A stretch of 64,000 bases of DNA, from assembly GCA_004194705.1 (NCBI GenBank), contig SADC01000138.1:180242-244241 (forward strand), in the 5' to 3' direction. Position numbers and translations under genes: made by a program. This DNA comes from Ditylenchus dipsaci (taxonomy: Eukaryota > Nematoda > Chromadorea > Rhabditida > Anguinidae). Shown one piece after another: positions 13,201 through 24,338 of the stretch (position 1 is its first letter; each line of letters starts with the position of its first letter). The notes under the pieces were generated by a model. That model made no database searches and had not been told where the DNA came from. It was given only the letters and a program-made list of their open reading frames with translations.

Positions 13201-16200
13201 TACCTCTCCTACAAAGTAATATATTATAGGTATGTGAATGGTTATTTTATCAATGACCACAGACCTTTTCACAAAACCCTTTCCAGTCATTTTAGTTGTT
13301 TCTTAAAAATGACAGTTTCAGCGGAAAAGTTGCCCTTCTTAAAAATATACCGCGATAGAAAGATTCTCCATAAAATTCTGCACCAGAATGTGCTGGTCTT
13401 ACAGTCAGGCCTTGGCGTGTTAAAGTTTAAAATTTAACCTCAGTGAGACTTACGACCGGCCGCGTTTTATTTCCGTCATTACTATATAACAAATAAAAAC
13501 CCACAGATGACAGCAGGATAGATTCCACATCTCCAAAGGTTACAGTTTTCAGTTGCTTGAATCTAGACAGTTTGACTGTATTGTTGAACACAATGGCTCT
13601 AAAATAGATTTTTGCTGGACAAAATATAAGAAAAGTGCTAGTAAGCACCTAGAGCCAGGTTCAGCATTGGTGGTTGTGGCCAGACTGATGTCCGTGGAGG
13701 AGGCGTTTGACTTGCGCTTAAAGGATCATTGTGTAAAACAGTTTATTGTGTTGAATTACTGGCTTACATGGGGAGTTTCAGCGTCCAGAAACTCCACTTG
13801 TCCAATGGGGACCAGCCAAGGCAAATGAGAAAGCACCTTCTTTTTGCTGAATCAACAATAATAAAAGTATTGAAATGAGAAGGAGAACCTACTCTTTCCG
13901 CCAAGCATACAATACTATTACAGCAAAAATAATGCTTAAAAATTTTAATTTTAGTATTGTGGAGTAGAAGGAGTTGAATTTTACCTGACACAAATGACTC
14001 CAGCTATAATGTACCAACTGGATTTATTGCACTTACTCCCCTCACTGAAATAAAAATAATTTAGAGTATAAAAATTTTGATATTTTACGTACTAGCCACA
14101 CAAAGGCTCTTTTCCAAGTGCCATAAAATTGGACCAGTCTTTGGAGTTTGCGATAAATATATCCTATAAATTTTTTAATTAAGCGAAATTCTTACATTTT
14201 TAGAAAATTAACTTGGGATAAAAAAATTTTAGCCGTGAATCGAAGCAAATAGGAAACATTTGTTCGGCTAATCTCATAATGGAACACTAGGTTTCGCTAA
14301 ATCTTTTGACCAATTTGAAATTTAAAAAAGCATAAAGTAATGTGAGATTTTTTGGGAACTTATTTAGTCCGGGGGCGCATTTTATAATTTTTTTCAGATC
14401 TTGTTCAAATGTCACTTGAGTAACTTTTCTTTTTTAAAAGCAAACAAAACGTTGTTTTTTGACCCTTTTCTGGACAAAAAATTCATTTATCGACGAAAAA
14501 AATTTTTGACTCAAATTTGATCAAAATCTTGATTCATCTTGGTCCCCCAAGGCAAAAAGTCAAATTTTAGTCAAAAAAAAAATTCTCAAAAAATCGAATC
14601 TTCAGGTGAGGAGGTGTAAGAAAACAACATTTTTATTGTTTTCAGGATAAAAAAATTGCTTAGGACATTTTAATCATAATTTAAGAAAATTTATCAAATG
14701 CGCCCACTTTTTGACTACTTTGATTTATATTTCTGACTTTTCCGTGCAAGTCACACGTTTCATGTACCAAAATGTAGCCAAGATTTTGGGATTTAATCTG
14801 AGCTATCATACAGAAAAAAACGTGATACCTAGTCAGAGCTAAAATTTGAAAAAAACATTCAACGATGTCCTTCCCAACCCCAAAATAATGGCATTCGTAG
14901 GTCCGTGCTGGAAATAATTCCAATTGATTGCCCGATAGTTTTTGGACTTAGTAGTCATCAGTGAACTTACTAAAATGCAGAGAAAAAATACGTTATTTTG
15001 CCGAGGAGAATCGAACTTGAGAGCTCGAAATATTCGCATCTCGATGTGTAAACGTCCCTTTCATCAAATCTGCACAGTAAGGTCAAAAATGATGAAAAGT
15101 GGACAAAATAAATTTAATTTGTGACCCTAATTAAAAGTTTAAATGAGGGAAAATAAGAAATTAGGTGCTGGACTTCAGTAATTTGATGCTGCAACTCAAT
15201 TCGATCCCATTATTTAATCCGTGTGCAAACCTCAAATAAACTCACCAAAACATAGCAATCATATTTAAGTGAAGGCTTGCAGTTTTCCACTGCCCTTGGA
15301 GCGATATTGGCGAGGGGAGTAAGGCTGGTATTGTCAGCTGCATTTACTTCATAAGCTACATAGAAGGGTCTACGGTCACAGTTTAAATCCATTTGGATCG
15401 TTCCTGAGGCTCCTGCAAACACACATATTCAGTCAATTTCTTGTAAGTGTAAAATTCAAAATAAACCTTCAAATGTGATCCCTCTCATCCTATCGATCAC
15501 AAAAGAAGTGTTTTTGACTGACAAAAGGTTATTGGAAGTTAGTGCTCGCTGGAGACCTATCAAATATAGCTTTAGCCCATCGTACAAGTAGGAAAAAGAG
15601 GAGAAATTTTTCTGAAAGCCATATTATTTGGGCGAAAAATCACTGGCTAATGGACCGACCATCTCATGCTCAAGTGTAAATCCCCGTTGGATAAGGCGGT
15701 TGTAGAAGCGAAGGGTTGTGTTGGTGCTGTTCCTGTCACCATCTAACTGCAAATCTTTTGCTTTAAATGAATTTTTTGCAGAAAATTTCTTTTGGCACCA
15801 GAACGGATCCTGAGAAGGCATTAAATAGATTGACGTCAACTGTAGAATTGGAGGATAACCATGGTAGGGTCTGCAAAATTCTTAATTAATATTTTTCGTC
15901 CGTATGAGCTCCTATTTGGTCAAATATTTTTCTGTCGCCTAAAAACTTGACGCTAAAGAGCATTTTTGTCGCTAAAATTTTTTTTGTAGAAAAATTGTTG
16001 TTCTTGTCTTGTAACAAAAACTTAAGTTAACGTATTTACTCTAATAGTAGCCCCCGCCCTTAGGAGGGGGTTGAAAAATAGTAGCCCCCTGAAAATCGGC
16101 TTATTAAGGCCGATTTCGCCTCCCTCTAATAGTAGCCACCACCCCCCCCCCCCCCCCAAAGAGGGTGACTGAAAATTGGTAGCCCCGGGGCTACTATTAG

Positions 16201-19200
16201 AGTAAATACGGTATACCAAAATGATTTTAATTAAAACAAAAAAAGCTGAGAGAGATAATAGTCTTTTGACAATATTTTTTACCGACAGAAAAAAGCCCTT
16301 TGATGGCCGAAGAAAGCTTTTTCCCTTTTGACTACCTCGTCTGGAGTGCGTTTCAGCCAGGGTAGAAGAATGACAAACTCAGAAGTGGTGATTCCCCGAG
16401 ACTTCAAGAGGTTCATTACCTAAAAAGTTTTTTTTTGTTTTCTTACACTATTATTGGGGCAGCTACATATTGGACCATTTGTTATTTTGGTCTGGTCAAA
16501 TCATGCCGATCCAAATTAGGACAAATTTGTTGTGCATACCATAAATATACGGTTATCGAAAATATTTGATAACCTAATGTATAACCCATACTAATTGCAT
16601 TTCCCTAAAATAAGGAATTTCCTTTATTTGTTTACCTGAAACGCAAGGCTAAGATTCAAGTGACTAAGAGACTTCTGAAGGAAATCAATTGGTCTATGGT
16701 AGAGGGAAACACAGCAAGTCAAAGATTGGATTAAAGAATATTGGGAATGTTAATTCTTTTGTTGTCATAAATAATGAAATTCCCGACTAAGGTAATTAAT
16801 AAAGCTTATACGTCATAGTAAAATACCGTAAGAGTTTTCTTTTTGCTTTTTATAGGATCTTTTTTAATACGTTCCATGGAAAATTTGTAAAAAATTTAAA
16901 TTTTATCAGCCCGTGGTAATTTTTAAAACATCTACAATTCGAATTTGGCCAAATCTATTGCTTCCCAATAATTGTAAACTCACATTTTTGGAATTTTTAA
17001 TGCTTTGACCCATCATCACAATCACAACTGAAAACTACTATTGTTAATCTTTTTATACAATGAATTTTTATAAGTGTCACTGTTCGGCGGGTCAAATTTC
17101 GGTAAACAAATTGCTCTGTACAACCATTTCGGTATGATATATACTAAAGGTTTGCTTCAGGGGTGGAACGGAAGACAAAAAAGTCGGAACAAAAATCAAA
17201 ATTGGAAGTACAAAATTTCAAAATCAGAAGTCGGAAAAAAGAGTTTCGAGAATTGGAAGACGAAAATCGGAATTCCGAGCCACCCCTGGTTCACTTTATC
17301 AAAGGATTACTTTATTTATCGTGTTTTTTTATGCATGATGGCTTTTACCAACCGTTGCTTTTGTGAAATTAAACAATAGAGCTATCTTAATGAAAGCTGA
17401 GTCTACTGCTAATCCACTGTATCAGACAACATAGGCCTACCTCTAGTTAATCGCCGAATACTATCCACCTGCTGAAGTATCTCATTACTGAATACAGTAT
17501 CATTGGCGTTCAACACCAAAGGTTGGATGCTCACATCTACAGTAGCAAAACTTTGAAGCAAATATTTTACTCGGATTGACACTTCTGCATCTGAGTCATC
17601 GTAAATTATGCTCACCTAACACAAAAATAGATAAGTGTAGACTAACGATCAAAGAAATATTACTGTGTTCCAAGTGGACTGGTTCAGAATTGCAATGATC
17701 ACATCAGTGAAGGTGTTCGCGTTTGTGGGGCTAACTCTAAAATTTCAAAAAAAAATTAGGCGGTCTAAACTCAAGAAAAATCAAACCTGGCCATGGTATT
17801 GTACTTAGTCTTGTCGGCCAATTCACCAGGAGAAGATGTGTAGACGATCTGAGGTGTATTCCAAAAAGCAGTAAGCATGCCAACACAGTCCATCCCTAAA
17901 TAATTGAAAATTTTTAACAATCGAGGGACTGAGCGTAGACAGGGTAGCGATTTGTAGAGAATTTCATGTATATTCCGAATCCAGTGTTTTCAAAAAGGAG
18001 AATACCAGAATGAGAAAATTTGAATAGAAAAAGATATCTTCTATCTTTTGTTCCTTTTTCCAGCCTTCGGTTTAATCTAGTCAAAATTTGACTAGATTCT
18101 CATTCTGTACATTCTCATTTTTATTTTTGAAAACACTGTCCGGATCTTAAAAAATGCTTTTTTGGTAGTTGTAGTCACTTGAAGTTAGGCCATTTTTACA
18201 AAAGTTAGGCCATTCTTTATTTCTATTTTTAGTCATATATATTTTTTGAACAGTTTAAATTTTTAACTTTAATCACGGCGTGTCAAATTGGCGAAAATCG
18301 GAAATAATAGTTTTCGTGGCAGGACCCTAAATTTAAAACATTTCAGAACTAAGCAAAAAAATGACTCAAAATTATAAACTTTATAAACTGTTTGTTTTAT
18401 ACCAAATTTTGAGTGGTATTACAGCAAATTTGGGCTTAAATGAAATCTGAGATTTAACGCTACAAACTGAAAAATAAAATCGAAGCTGATACGTTTAGCT
18501 TTGGTGTTTACACAAAAATTACGATGGCTTAAATTATAGCATTTTTACAGCTTTTAGTTTTAATTGTGAAATTTTTAAAATTTTTCGCTTATTCTAAATT
18601 TAAATCCAATAACTTTGTAGAGCAAGCTTTTGGTTATCCAATGTAACTCATAATGACACTGTGGGAACAAAATAGGTTGGTAAAAACGAGTAGCGTCAAC
18701 TTTTTCCTACGAGACAAACTTTAAATTCTGATACCGTATTCGTGTTCTGCATGGTTGATTTGCATGTGAAAATTTTCTTAATTTTTAAAAATCATTGTCG
18801 ATCGATACAACAAATATTTGATTTGCCGAACAATTTAAAAATAATTTATGTTAAAAAAGTACGATACAATTTAAAAATTTTGAGCTGTTTAAAAAAGATA
18901 TGACGAAAAATAGAAAACTTTTTACGAAAAAATTTTACAACATTTTACGAAAAAATGGCTTAACTTTAAGTAAATACAACTCTTTTTGGATTTTTTTTGA
19001 AAATTTGGAATCTACATGAAATTCTAAGCTTGGTCTTTTAGCGTTACATGAAATGAATTTTTCAAAGAAGCTCATACCTTCAGCACACCCCGGACCAATT
19101 AATGCATCAGCAGCAGTGAGGAAGTGCATCTCAGCTGCATGACTTAGTCCTTGACTGCCTGAACACCCGATGCGAATCTCGAATCTATAATTTAGAAAAA

Positions 19201-22200
19201 ATCATTTCGAAAAGTTCGGTCAAACAGATTTTAAATCACGTTAGATTGAGTCGTGGATCCATAGGCATAACCTGAGTGATGTCAGCATATGCTTCCTGGA
19301 AGACAGTCTGCTCATAAGAGTTGTCACCAATGAATCCAATTCGCAGCTGGAATTTAAAAAAACAAGGTATAAGAATTCTGTCACTTTTTTAACATGGGAA
19401 ATACCGTGCGTACTTAACTATGCGTTTAGTGTAGTATTATTTCTGCAACACTCCCGAAAAAAGGTTTAAAAAGCTTTGGAGGTAAACTTTTATTTTGTAA
19501 ATGAAACCTTTATTTTTGACACCGGAATGACATTAAATGTCAAAGCAATGTGTCGTTAGAAAGCTCATGATCTCAGCTTTTTAACAAACTATAAAACATA
19601 TAGGATGATTTTCCGTATCACTTATAAAATGCATAACAAATATGAAACACGTGACTTTTAGCGTCTTAACTTATTAAGGAAAGTTACCCATCGTATACGT
19701 CAAATTTTTGAAATCTGTTTTCAGATTCAGAATCAGCATGAACAACTGTTTAAAGATACACAAAAGTGTCGCTCGACCGTTGAAGTGTTAAGGTTATCTA
19801 TATATTTTTTTATTGTTCTTATGTTATTATGTGGGGCGGTAGAAATAAGCTTTACGGCTGCGTGAAAACCTGCTTAACGAATACCTGCTTAACGAAAACC
19901 TGCTTAGAGAAAACATTATGTAGAAAGAGAATAATAATCAGATGATATAGCTGTAGGAAGGGTTAAAAACTTACAAGGTTAAAAAATTACTTTTACCTCT
20001 ACCTCTAGCTTCACCATTAGCTGCATATAAAGGTAAAAATACTACATTTACCTCTACCTTTAGCTAAAGATAAATTTTCTAGAAGTAAGGGTATAGGTAA
20101 AAATACACTAGAATTCAATCATTGATATAACGCCCTCCCCCCATCCCTCGATATTCCCAAGAGGTAGCAAGACTATATCGAAGGTTTACTGTAAAGATAT
20201 TTAAAATGAGTTTTTCAACATGTGAAGGTACAATACCGCATATAGTTTCAAAAAAGCTTAAAATAGTTTTGCACAAGCGAATTTTGTTATTGCTGTTTAA
20301 ATGTGTGTTATTAGTGGTTTGTTGAACATACCGTAAACACCTTGATTTATAATTAGATTCGACCCCCCACCGACGGAGGTCTATTATTATAAGGCAGTCT
20401 TTTTATCCAGACACTCCCCAAGGAAAGTCTATTATTAGACGCACTTAAGTTTTTTTTAATATTACGGCCGGCCGTTCTATTTTTAACCTCCAATTTTTTT
20501 ACTTCATATTAAAAATGCAATAAAGCATGATTTGCCCTTCTACTTTTGGCCTTGAGGGGCCGTTCTATCAGAGACGGCTGTTCTAATAACTGGTGTACCA
20601 AAAGTTCGGAACCGACTTTTGAACTCATTATTAAAAGTAAAAAGTTTGCTACAAGAAAATTTCAAAACGTAGGTTTTGTAGCTCCGTTAATTCTCTTTCG
20701 AATAGTTCATAAAGTTTTTTTGGAATATTTAAAAATAGTCATCATTTTGGTGCAAACACTTATGAAATCATTTTGAAAAGTTGACAAGCATTTTCATCAC
20801 CTTAACTGGTCAAAAGTTCAATTCAGGGCTAGGCGCTTCAGCAACATTTTAGCACTGTGTTATTGCGCAGTTCAAGAGAAATAAGACACATTTTACAGAA
20901 TAGTTCTCAAAAATCTGAGTGTTGAGATATGATTTTTGGAAAAAAGAATTTTTAAAAAAAGACGGTGCAAAATCCAAAAAATTGAAAAACTTAAATTTTG
21001 GTCATTTTTTGAAAGAAATTATTTTTCCAAAAGGTCATATCTCAACACTCACACTTTTAATAATAATTCTGTAAAATGTATCTTGTTTCTCTTGAACTGC
21101 GCTACATCGCAGTGCTAAAACGTTGCTGAAGCGCCAAACCCTGAATTAAACTTTCGACCAGTTAAGGTGATGAAAATGCTTGTCAACTTTTCAAAATGAT
21201 TTCATAAGTGTTTGCACCAAAATGATGACTATTTTTAAATATTCCAAAAAAACTTTATGAACTATTTGAAAGAGAATTAACGGAGCTACAAAACCTACGT
21301 TTTGAAATTTTCTTGTAGCAAACTTTTTACTTTCAATAATGAGTTCAAAAGTCGGTTCCGAACTTTTGGTACACCAGTTAGAGACTGCCGCTCTATTAGA
21401 ATAAATACGGTAGGTATATTAATAAAGACTGAAATTAAAAACACCCCTTAAATTATATGTTTACCCCTTAAATTATGTGTTTAGCCCCTCTTAAATTTTT
21501 AAAACTCATTGTTCTCGGTGTTTTACTTTTCAATTTTTTTTTATTTTTTTGGATTAGCATGTAGCCCTAAATCTCTAGTTTCTAACGAGCTATGAACTGG
21601 CTTAATGCAAGGTTTTTACCTTCACCTTTACCCTTACCTTACCTTCAGCTAGCTTTTTTCTGAAGGTAAAGGTAAGAGTAAAGGTAGAGGTAAAGATAAA
21701 GCTTATTGCTATAAGTAAAGGTAGAGGTAAGGGTAAAAGTAACCTTGTTTTTAAAGGTGAAGGTAAAGGTAGCGGTAAAAGGTAAAGGTAAGGGTAAACC
21801 TTATTGCTAAAGTTAAGGGTAAAAGGTAGAGGTAAAGTAAGGGTGAAAAAGCTTGTTTCTACCGCCCCTGGAAGGGAAAGTTATTATTTTTATTTTTTTA
21901 CCACGATTTGAATTTTCGCTCTGGATATCAAGGTATATGACTGTTTAAAGGACCATACTTGTTGATGCAAATGAGAATTTGACAAATTCAAATGCGCTCG
22001 GGACACTTCTCTTTCGTCTCGCACTATACTCTTTGGAGTTATTTCGGGCGACTTAAAAGAGTACAGTGAGAGACGAAAGAGAGGTGTCCCGCGCGCATTT
22101 GAATTTGTCAAATTCTCATATGCATCAACAAGTATGGTCCTTTAAGGGTTCATCCACCTGTATACTACTCAAACCACCTAGATGGTATCTACCTACCTGG

Positions 22201-23697
22201 ATTTTACTCAAAGCACCGGACTGGTTGTTGAAAAACTATAGACCCGTCTCTAATTATAGACCCCCTAAACCGTTTCACCTAATTTACTATATTTTACTCG
22301 GAAAGTTTGATAAAAATGCATTTTTAACATTTCTTCTCTGATTATAGACCAGACAATCTAATTATGGACCCGCCTCTAATTGTAGACCCCCTCGAGGAAA
22401 GGTTGAAAAACTATAGACTGGGGTCTATAATTAGATAAAATAGGGTGGCTAAATTTTGACACCGCCGCCACTACCACCGACGGCGTCGCCAGCTATTCAG
22501 TTATATCGAAAAAGTTTAGCTAAAGAGCAAAATCTCATGCCAGAGTGTCCAAAAGCTAATAAAAACTTTTTTAGAAATAAAAAAAGAAGGGGGGGGGCAT
22601 AAATGATTGGTCCTGCTGGAGTTTACGCTAAAATCATGACGTCGCCGCTGCCGCCGCCTTTCCTCTACTTCGCCGCCACCACCGCCGCCTATCCACTCCG
22701 TCACCCTCATATTATGCCGGCTGCGGCGATCCAACTATATCTGGAACTACTTTTTCTAGTCAAATTTAAGGAGTTTTCCACTTCCCGCGGAATTTATTCG
22801 AATTATTCAGAATTGCCTAGTGCCCATTTTTGACTACTTGGAAAAGCCGTATAAAGTCGCATACACAATGAGGCTGTTTGCGGATGGTAAACAGACTACT
22901 TACTGAGAATCTCGGAAACAGAATCCTCGCTTTTTCACTTTTTCCCCTAGAATTGTTCATTTGGTGCGGTTTTAGATTCCATATGCTTATGCACTTAGGA
23001 CATCATGCAGTTGAAGTTTAGGGTTACCAAATGAGCAATTGACTAAGTAAATATTACTTTAGAAATTCAGATATAATTTTAAGAATCCGCCTAAGAATCC
23101 TAACTGGAATTCGAGTGCGGATGGTTGGGCGGATTCTTTCTTTCTTATCTCAATTTCTAAAACAACATCTACTTCATTAATAACTAATCTGTTAGCTCTG
23201 AATCTTTGCTAAAAAATGGCACCAGCAGAATAATGATTAAAAAATTTAAAAAAAACTTATGACATTTTCCGAGTGTAAAGTCTAATTTAGCATCCGCAAA
23301 CGGCCTCTTCATTGTGTATGCGCCTTAACTGTGATAAGATACAAAGTGTGATCGGATACGACGAACAAATGCAGTATTTGAAATGACTTTTTCAAATTAA
23401 TTTTTTTCCCATCATGATTTTTTACGAGATATTTACTAGGTAACTGATTTTATTGTCTGGATATGACCATCCAGAACCCATTGCTTTGTGTTTTTTTTAA
23501 TAGGTTAATTTAATAGGTAGGGTAATGAACCGATAAGTACTGATTGCAATTTTCCGATTTCAGGACATTCGAATGTCTCACAGTTTGTTTAAAATGTTTA
23601 CCGACAATAGTTGCTGTTGCTGCCCAATTGTGTATCCAAAAATATAACTGAGGAGGAAAAAGGAACAATGCAGAGATAGGCAATGGTACCATGACAT
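4209..23697 (-). CDS. Receptor guanylate cyclase (natriuretic-peptide-receptor type), complete
   Basis: Single-pass receptor making cGMP from GTP. Exons in coding order: 23602-23697, 19240-19346, 19078-19184, 17787-17895, 17664-17736, 17441-17615, 16984-17027, 16636-16674, 16283-16419, 15660-15870, 15467-15611, 15246-15412, 14093-14163, 13985-14044, 13893-13934, 13768-13846, 13649-13716, 13439-13598, 11869-12102, 11790-11820, 11206-11412, 11100-11160, 10909-11048, 7478-7658, 7283-7423, 6794-6827, 6596-6734, 6385-6536, 4939-4955, 4634-4699, 4559-4580, 4371-4502, 4209-4319. All phases match; total 3558 nt, 1185 aa. Signal peptide about 1-25; ANF-receptor ectodomain to about 500; TM about 505-526 ([20 protein letters not shown]); kinase-homology domain about 560-915, with HGNLTTSNC in place of HRD, so a pseudokinase; dimerisation helix; cyclase domain about 962-1150. 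Metal Asp in FTDIVSFT and GDAYMVV; guanine-selective Glu in KVETIGD and Cys in RYCLFGDT. Ligand and paralogue unknown. Introns carry many MITEs. Confidence 0.92.
5090..5480. mobile_element. Foldback MITE (AACATTTTAGCACT family), copy 1
   Basis: Inverted repeat in a cyclase intron: AACATTTTAGCACTATAATG near 5128 pairs with ACTTAGTGCTCAAATGTTG near 5400, and GCAGTTCAAGAGCT with AGCTCTT GAACTGC. Related arms recur at 5850-6110 and 20840-21130. Confidence 0.6.
5613..6365. mobile_element. CAGGGTGCGC-ended (mariner-like) MITE, TA flanks
   Basis: Ends CAGGGTGCGCAAAAGG and its complement near 6350-6365, each next to TA. Arms of about 200 bp are nearly complementary (ATTTTAAATGCAG; GACGCTCA; GGCATTCCAATGATTT). 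The loop contains a second copy of the AACATTTTAGCACT foldback at 5850-6110, either nested or as its core. No transposase. Lies in the intron between cyclase exons 4939-4955 and 6385-6536. Confidence 0.75.
7975..8190. mobile_element. GGAGGTGTGAAG-ended MITE
   Basis: GGAGGTGTGAAGTCGAAGTG near 7987 and its inverted counterpart CACGCTTCG..TTCACACCTCC near 8150-8175 flank a core containing GGGTCCTTTAC. The same family occurs at 42890-43096 plus 44598-44655, where it is split by a hAT-like insertion. Confidence 0.6.
8423..8549. mobile_element. CAGTC-ended pogo-like MITE (TCGATTTAAGGACA word)
   Basis: 127 bp between TA dinucleotides. CAGTCAAACCTCGATTTAAGG and its complement form the tips, and the word CGATTTAAGGACA occurs three times. 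It sits inside a larger degraded element with CACTATATCGAGAGT words (about 8390-8620 and 9205-9395). Confidence 0.75.
9200..9400. repeat. Cluster of CACTATATCGAGAGT words
   Basis: At least six imperfect copies of a 15-mer (A)CACTATATCGAGAGT in one orientation, matching inverted copies near 8555-8610. The word resembles the TIR of the Tigger element at 55088 (CGATATAGTGGCC). Probably arms of a decayed CAGTC-type element. Confidence 0.55.
10365..10808. mobile_element. Foldback element with AAGAAGGC word
   Basis: Arms contain repeated TGCCTTCTTTTTTCC / AAGAAGGCACTTTTGA words. The core (TTTCTAGTTTCGAACGGCGTA .. TTGTTGCAACATG) is homologous to the element at 36990-37940, which carries AAGACGGC words instead. 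The two opposed ORFs over this stretch are by-products of the inverted repeat. Confidence 0.6.
11554..11662. mobile_element. CAGTC-ended pogo-like MITE (CATAGTGCACACC word)
   Basis: TA-flanked. Begins CAGTCAACTCTATCC and ends GGGAGTTGACTG. CATAGTGCACACC-type words are repeated inside and continue to 11745 (GTACACTATGG, GTAAACTATGG), suggesting a longer partner truncated on the right. In a cyclase intron. Confidence 0.7.
12218..13423. mobile_element. Long palindromic foldback element (1.2 kb)
   Basis: TTAACACGCCCAGGCCTGAC at the left is mirrored by GTCAGGCCTTGGCGTGTTAA at the right. Arms of about 500 bp match with few differences (CGATAGAAAG, AATGGTTATT, ACACCAGATGCAGCAATAG). The loop at about 12735-12890 reads CTGACACCGGATTCATGTTG, shared with two other palindromes in the window. 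Lies in the intron between cyclase exons 11869-12102 and 13439-13598. Confidence 0.8.
14164..15245. other. 1.1-kb cyclase intron, no gene seen
   Basis: Spans the phase-0 junction between ectodomain exons 15246-15412 and 14093-14163. A minus-strand open stretch at 14681-14923 shows no resemblance to a receptor ectodomain. AAGTTCGATTCTCCTCGGC (minus strand, near 15000) resembles a tRNA B box and may be a SINE or tRNA relic. Confidence 0.4.
16028..16213. mobile_element. TACCGTA-type MITE (CTAATAGTAGCCCC word)
   Basis: Tips TAACGTATTTACTC and GAGTAAATACGGTA. CTAATAGTAGCC(A/C)CC is repeated at least four times across both arms. TA at both ends. Contains a 20-base poly-C tract. In a cyclase intron. 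Confidence 0.75.
19980..20110. repeat. GGTAAA hexamer array, arm 1
   Basis: Interspersed TTACCTCTACC / AGGTAAAAATAC hexamer-based repeats. Matches the larger array at 21605-21855 in mixed orientation. Probably the arms of a decayed foldback element holding the insertions between them. Confidence 0.5.
20340..20590. mobile_element. Left half of TACCGTA-type element (GGCCGTTCTA word)
   Basis: Repeats of GGTCTATTATTA and GGCCGTTCTAT words. The right end, CTCTATTAGAATAAATACGGTA, is at 21390-21412, so the 20590-21377 palindrome is inserted within this element. Ends CAGAGACGGCTGTTCTAATA on the left of the insertion. Confidence 0.5.
20590..21377. mobile_element. 788-bp near-perfect palindromic MITE
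   Basis: CTGGTGTACCAAAAGTTCGG at 20590 is mirrored at the right end; arms of about 230 bp are almost identical (TTTGTAGCTCCGTTAATTC; AAAATTTCTTGTAGCAAAC). The core is the AACATTTTAGCACT family also seen at 5128 and 5850. Non-coding. In the first cyclase intron. Confidence 0.8.
21605..21860. repeat. GGTAAA hexamer array, arm 2
   Basis: TTACCTTCACC on the left part and some twenty GGTAAAG/GGTAGAG/GGTAAGG units on the right part, forming an internal inverted repeat. Composed almost wholly of purine-rich hexamers with single changes. Confidence 0.6.
22853..23328. mobile_element. MITE with CACAATGAGGC..GTTTGCGGATG ends
   Basis: GCATACACAATGAGGCTGTT on the left pairs with ACGGCCTCTTCATTGTGTATGC on the right. 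The core hairpin reads AGAATCCGCCTAAGAATCC against GGGCGGATTCTTT. The homologue at 51685-52122 carries GACTCC where this has GAATCC. Lies 270 bp downstream of cyclase exon 1, inside its first intron. Confidence 0.7.
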
Positions 23698-24135
23698 CCA
23701 CATAATTACACTGCTTACTCCACAAAAAAGTATTGATAAAATATTGGAATAACAAGGTGACAACAGGGAGTGCCTACCTTGTGAATAATATAAATAAATG
23801 ATGTCCTAGTGCAGAATTCTGTCCACAAACGAGTGCGGCTCCTCGCAACCGACTTGCTCATCCGTAAATTTGGACAAATTAATTTGTGTAAAGATAATAA
23901 ATGCTCTCGTTACACTGGTTCACTAAGATCTAAACTAATGTCGTCCTCTAATCTACATTTCTTTTAGCCATTAATTTGAGTCTTTTAACAATATCTCTGT
24001 TTGAGAACCTCTTTATGCTACAAACCTTGTTTATTTTGTCTAACACGCAAGCAGATATTCTAGGAGTGGAAAAAAGTTTGAAAGTTGAGTGAGCTGTACT
24101 TTTTGATTATAGAACATGGTTATTTGCAGTCGACG

Positions 24136-24300
24136 CATGGTGACTGGTGATGGGTAAGCAGGCATTTTCGCCCTAACAACACCCTACGCCCCAGGGCTTG
24201 CCAGAATAGTGCCCCAACACCGCCCTACGCCCCAAGTGTGTTAGATTTTCGCCTCGGTACCGCCCCATGCCCTCGGCGTGCAGGAGGTTTTTCAAAACTG
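24136..24300. repeat. GC-rich CCGCCCCA word segment, copy 1
   Basis: Repeats of ACACCGCCCTACGCCCCA and relatives in an AT-rich background. Similar segments occur at 27728-27890 and 38470-38610, with TGATGG near one end, typical of hAT tips (CAGTGATGG). Likely relics of one element family. Confidence 0.5.
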
Positions 24301-24338
24301 TAATAATGCTTCGTCTCGATTCCTAAGGCCAATTATAA

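Noticed and set aside
14681..14923. Minus-strand ORF inside a cyclase intron
   Set aside because: Exons on either side join in phase without it, and its sequence does not resemble the ectodomain.
23698..23763. N-terminal extension of the cyclase to an upstream in-frame ATG
   Set aside because: The 32-codon exon from 23697 already makes a standard signal peptide; the extension would put a second hydrophobic stretch before it. Not excluded.
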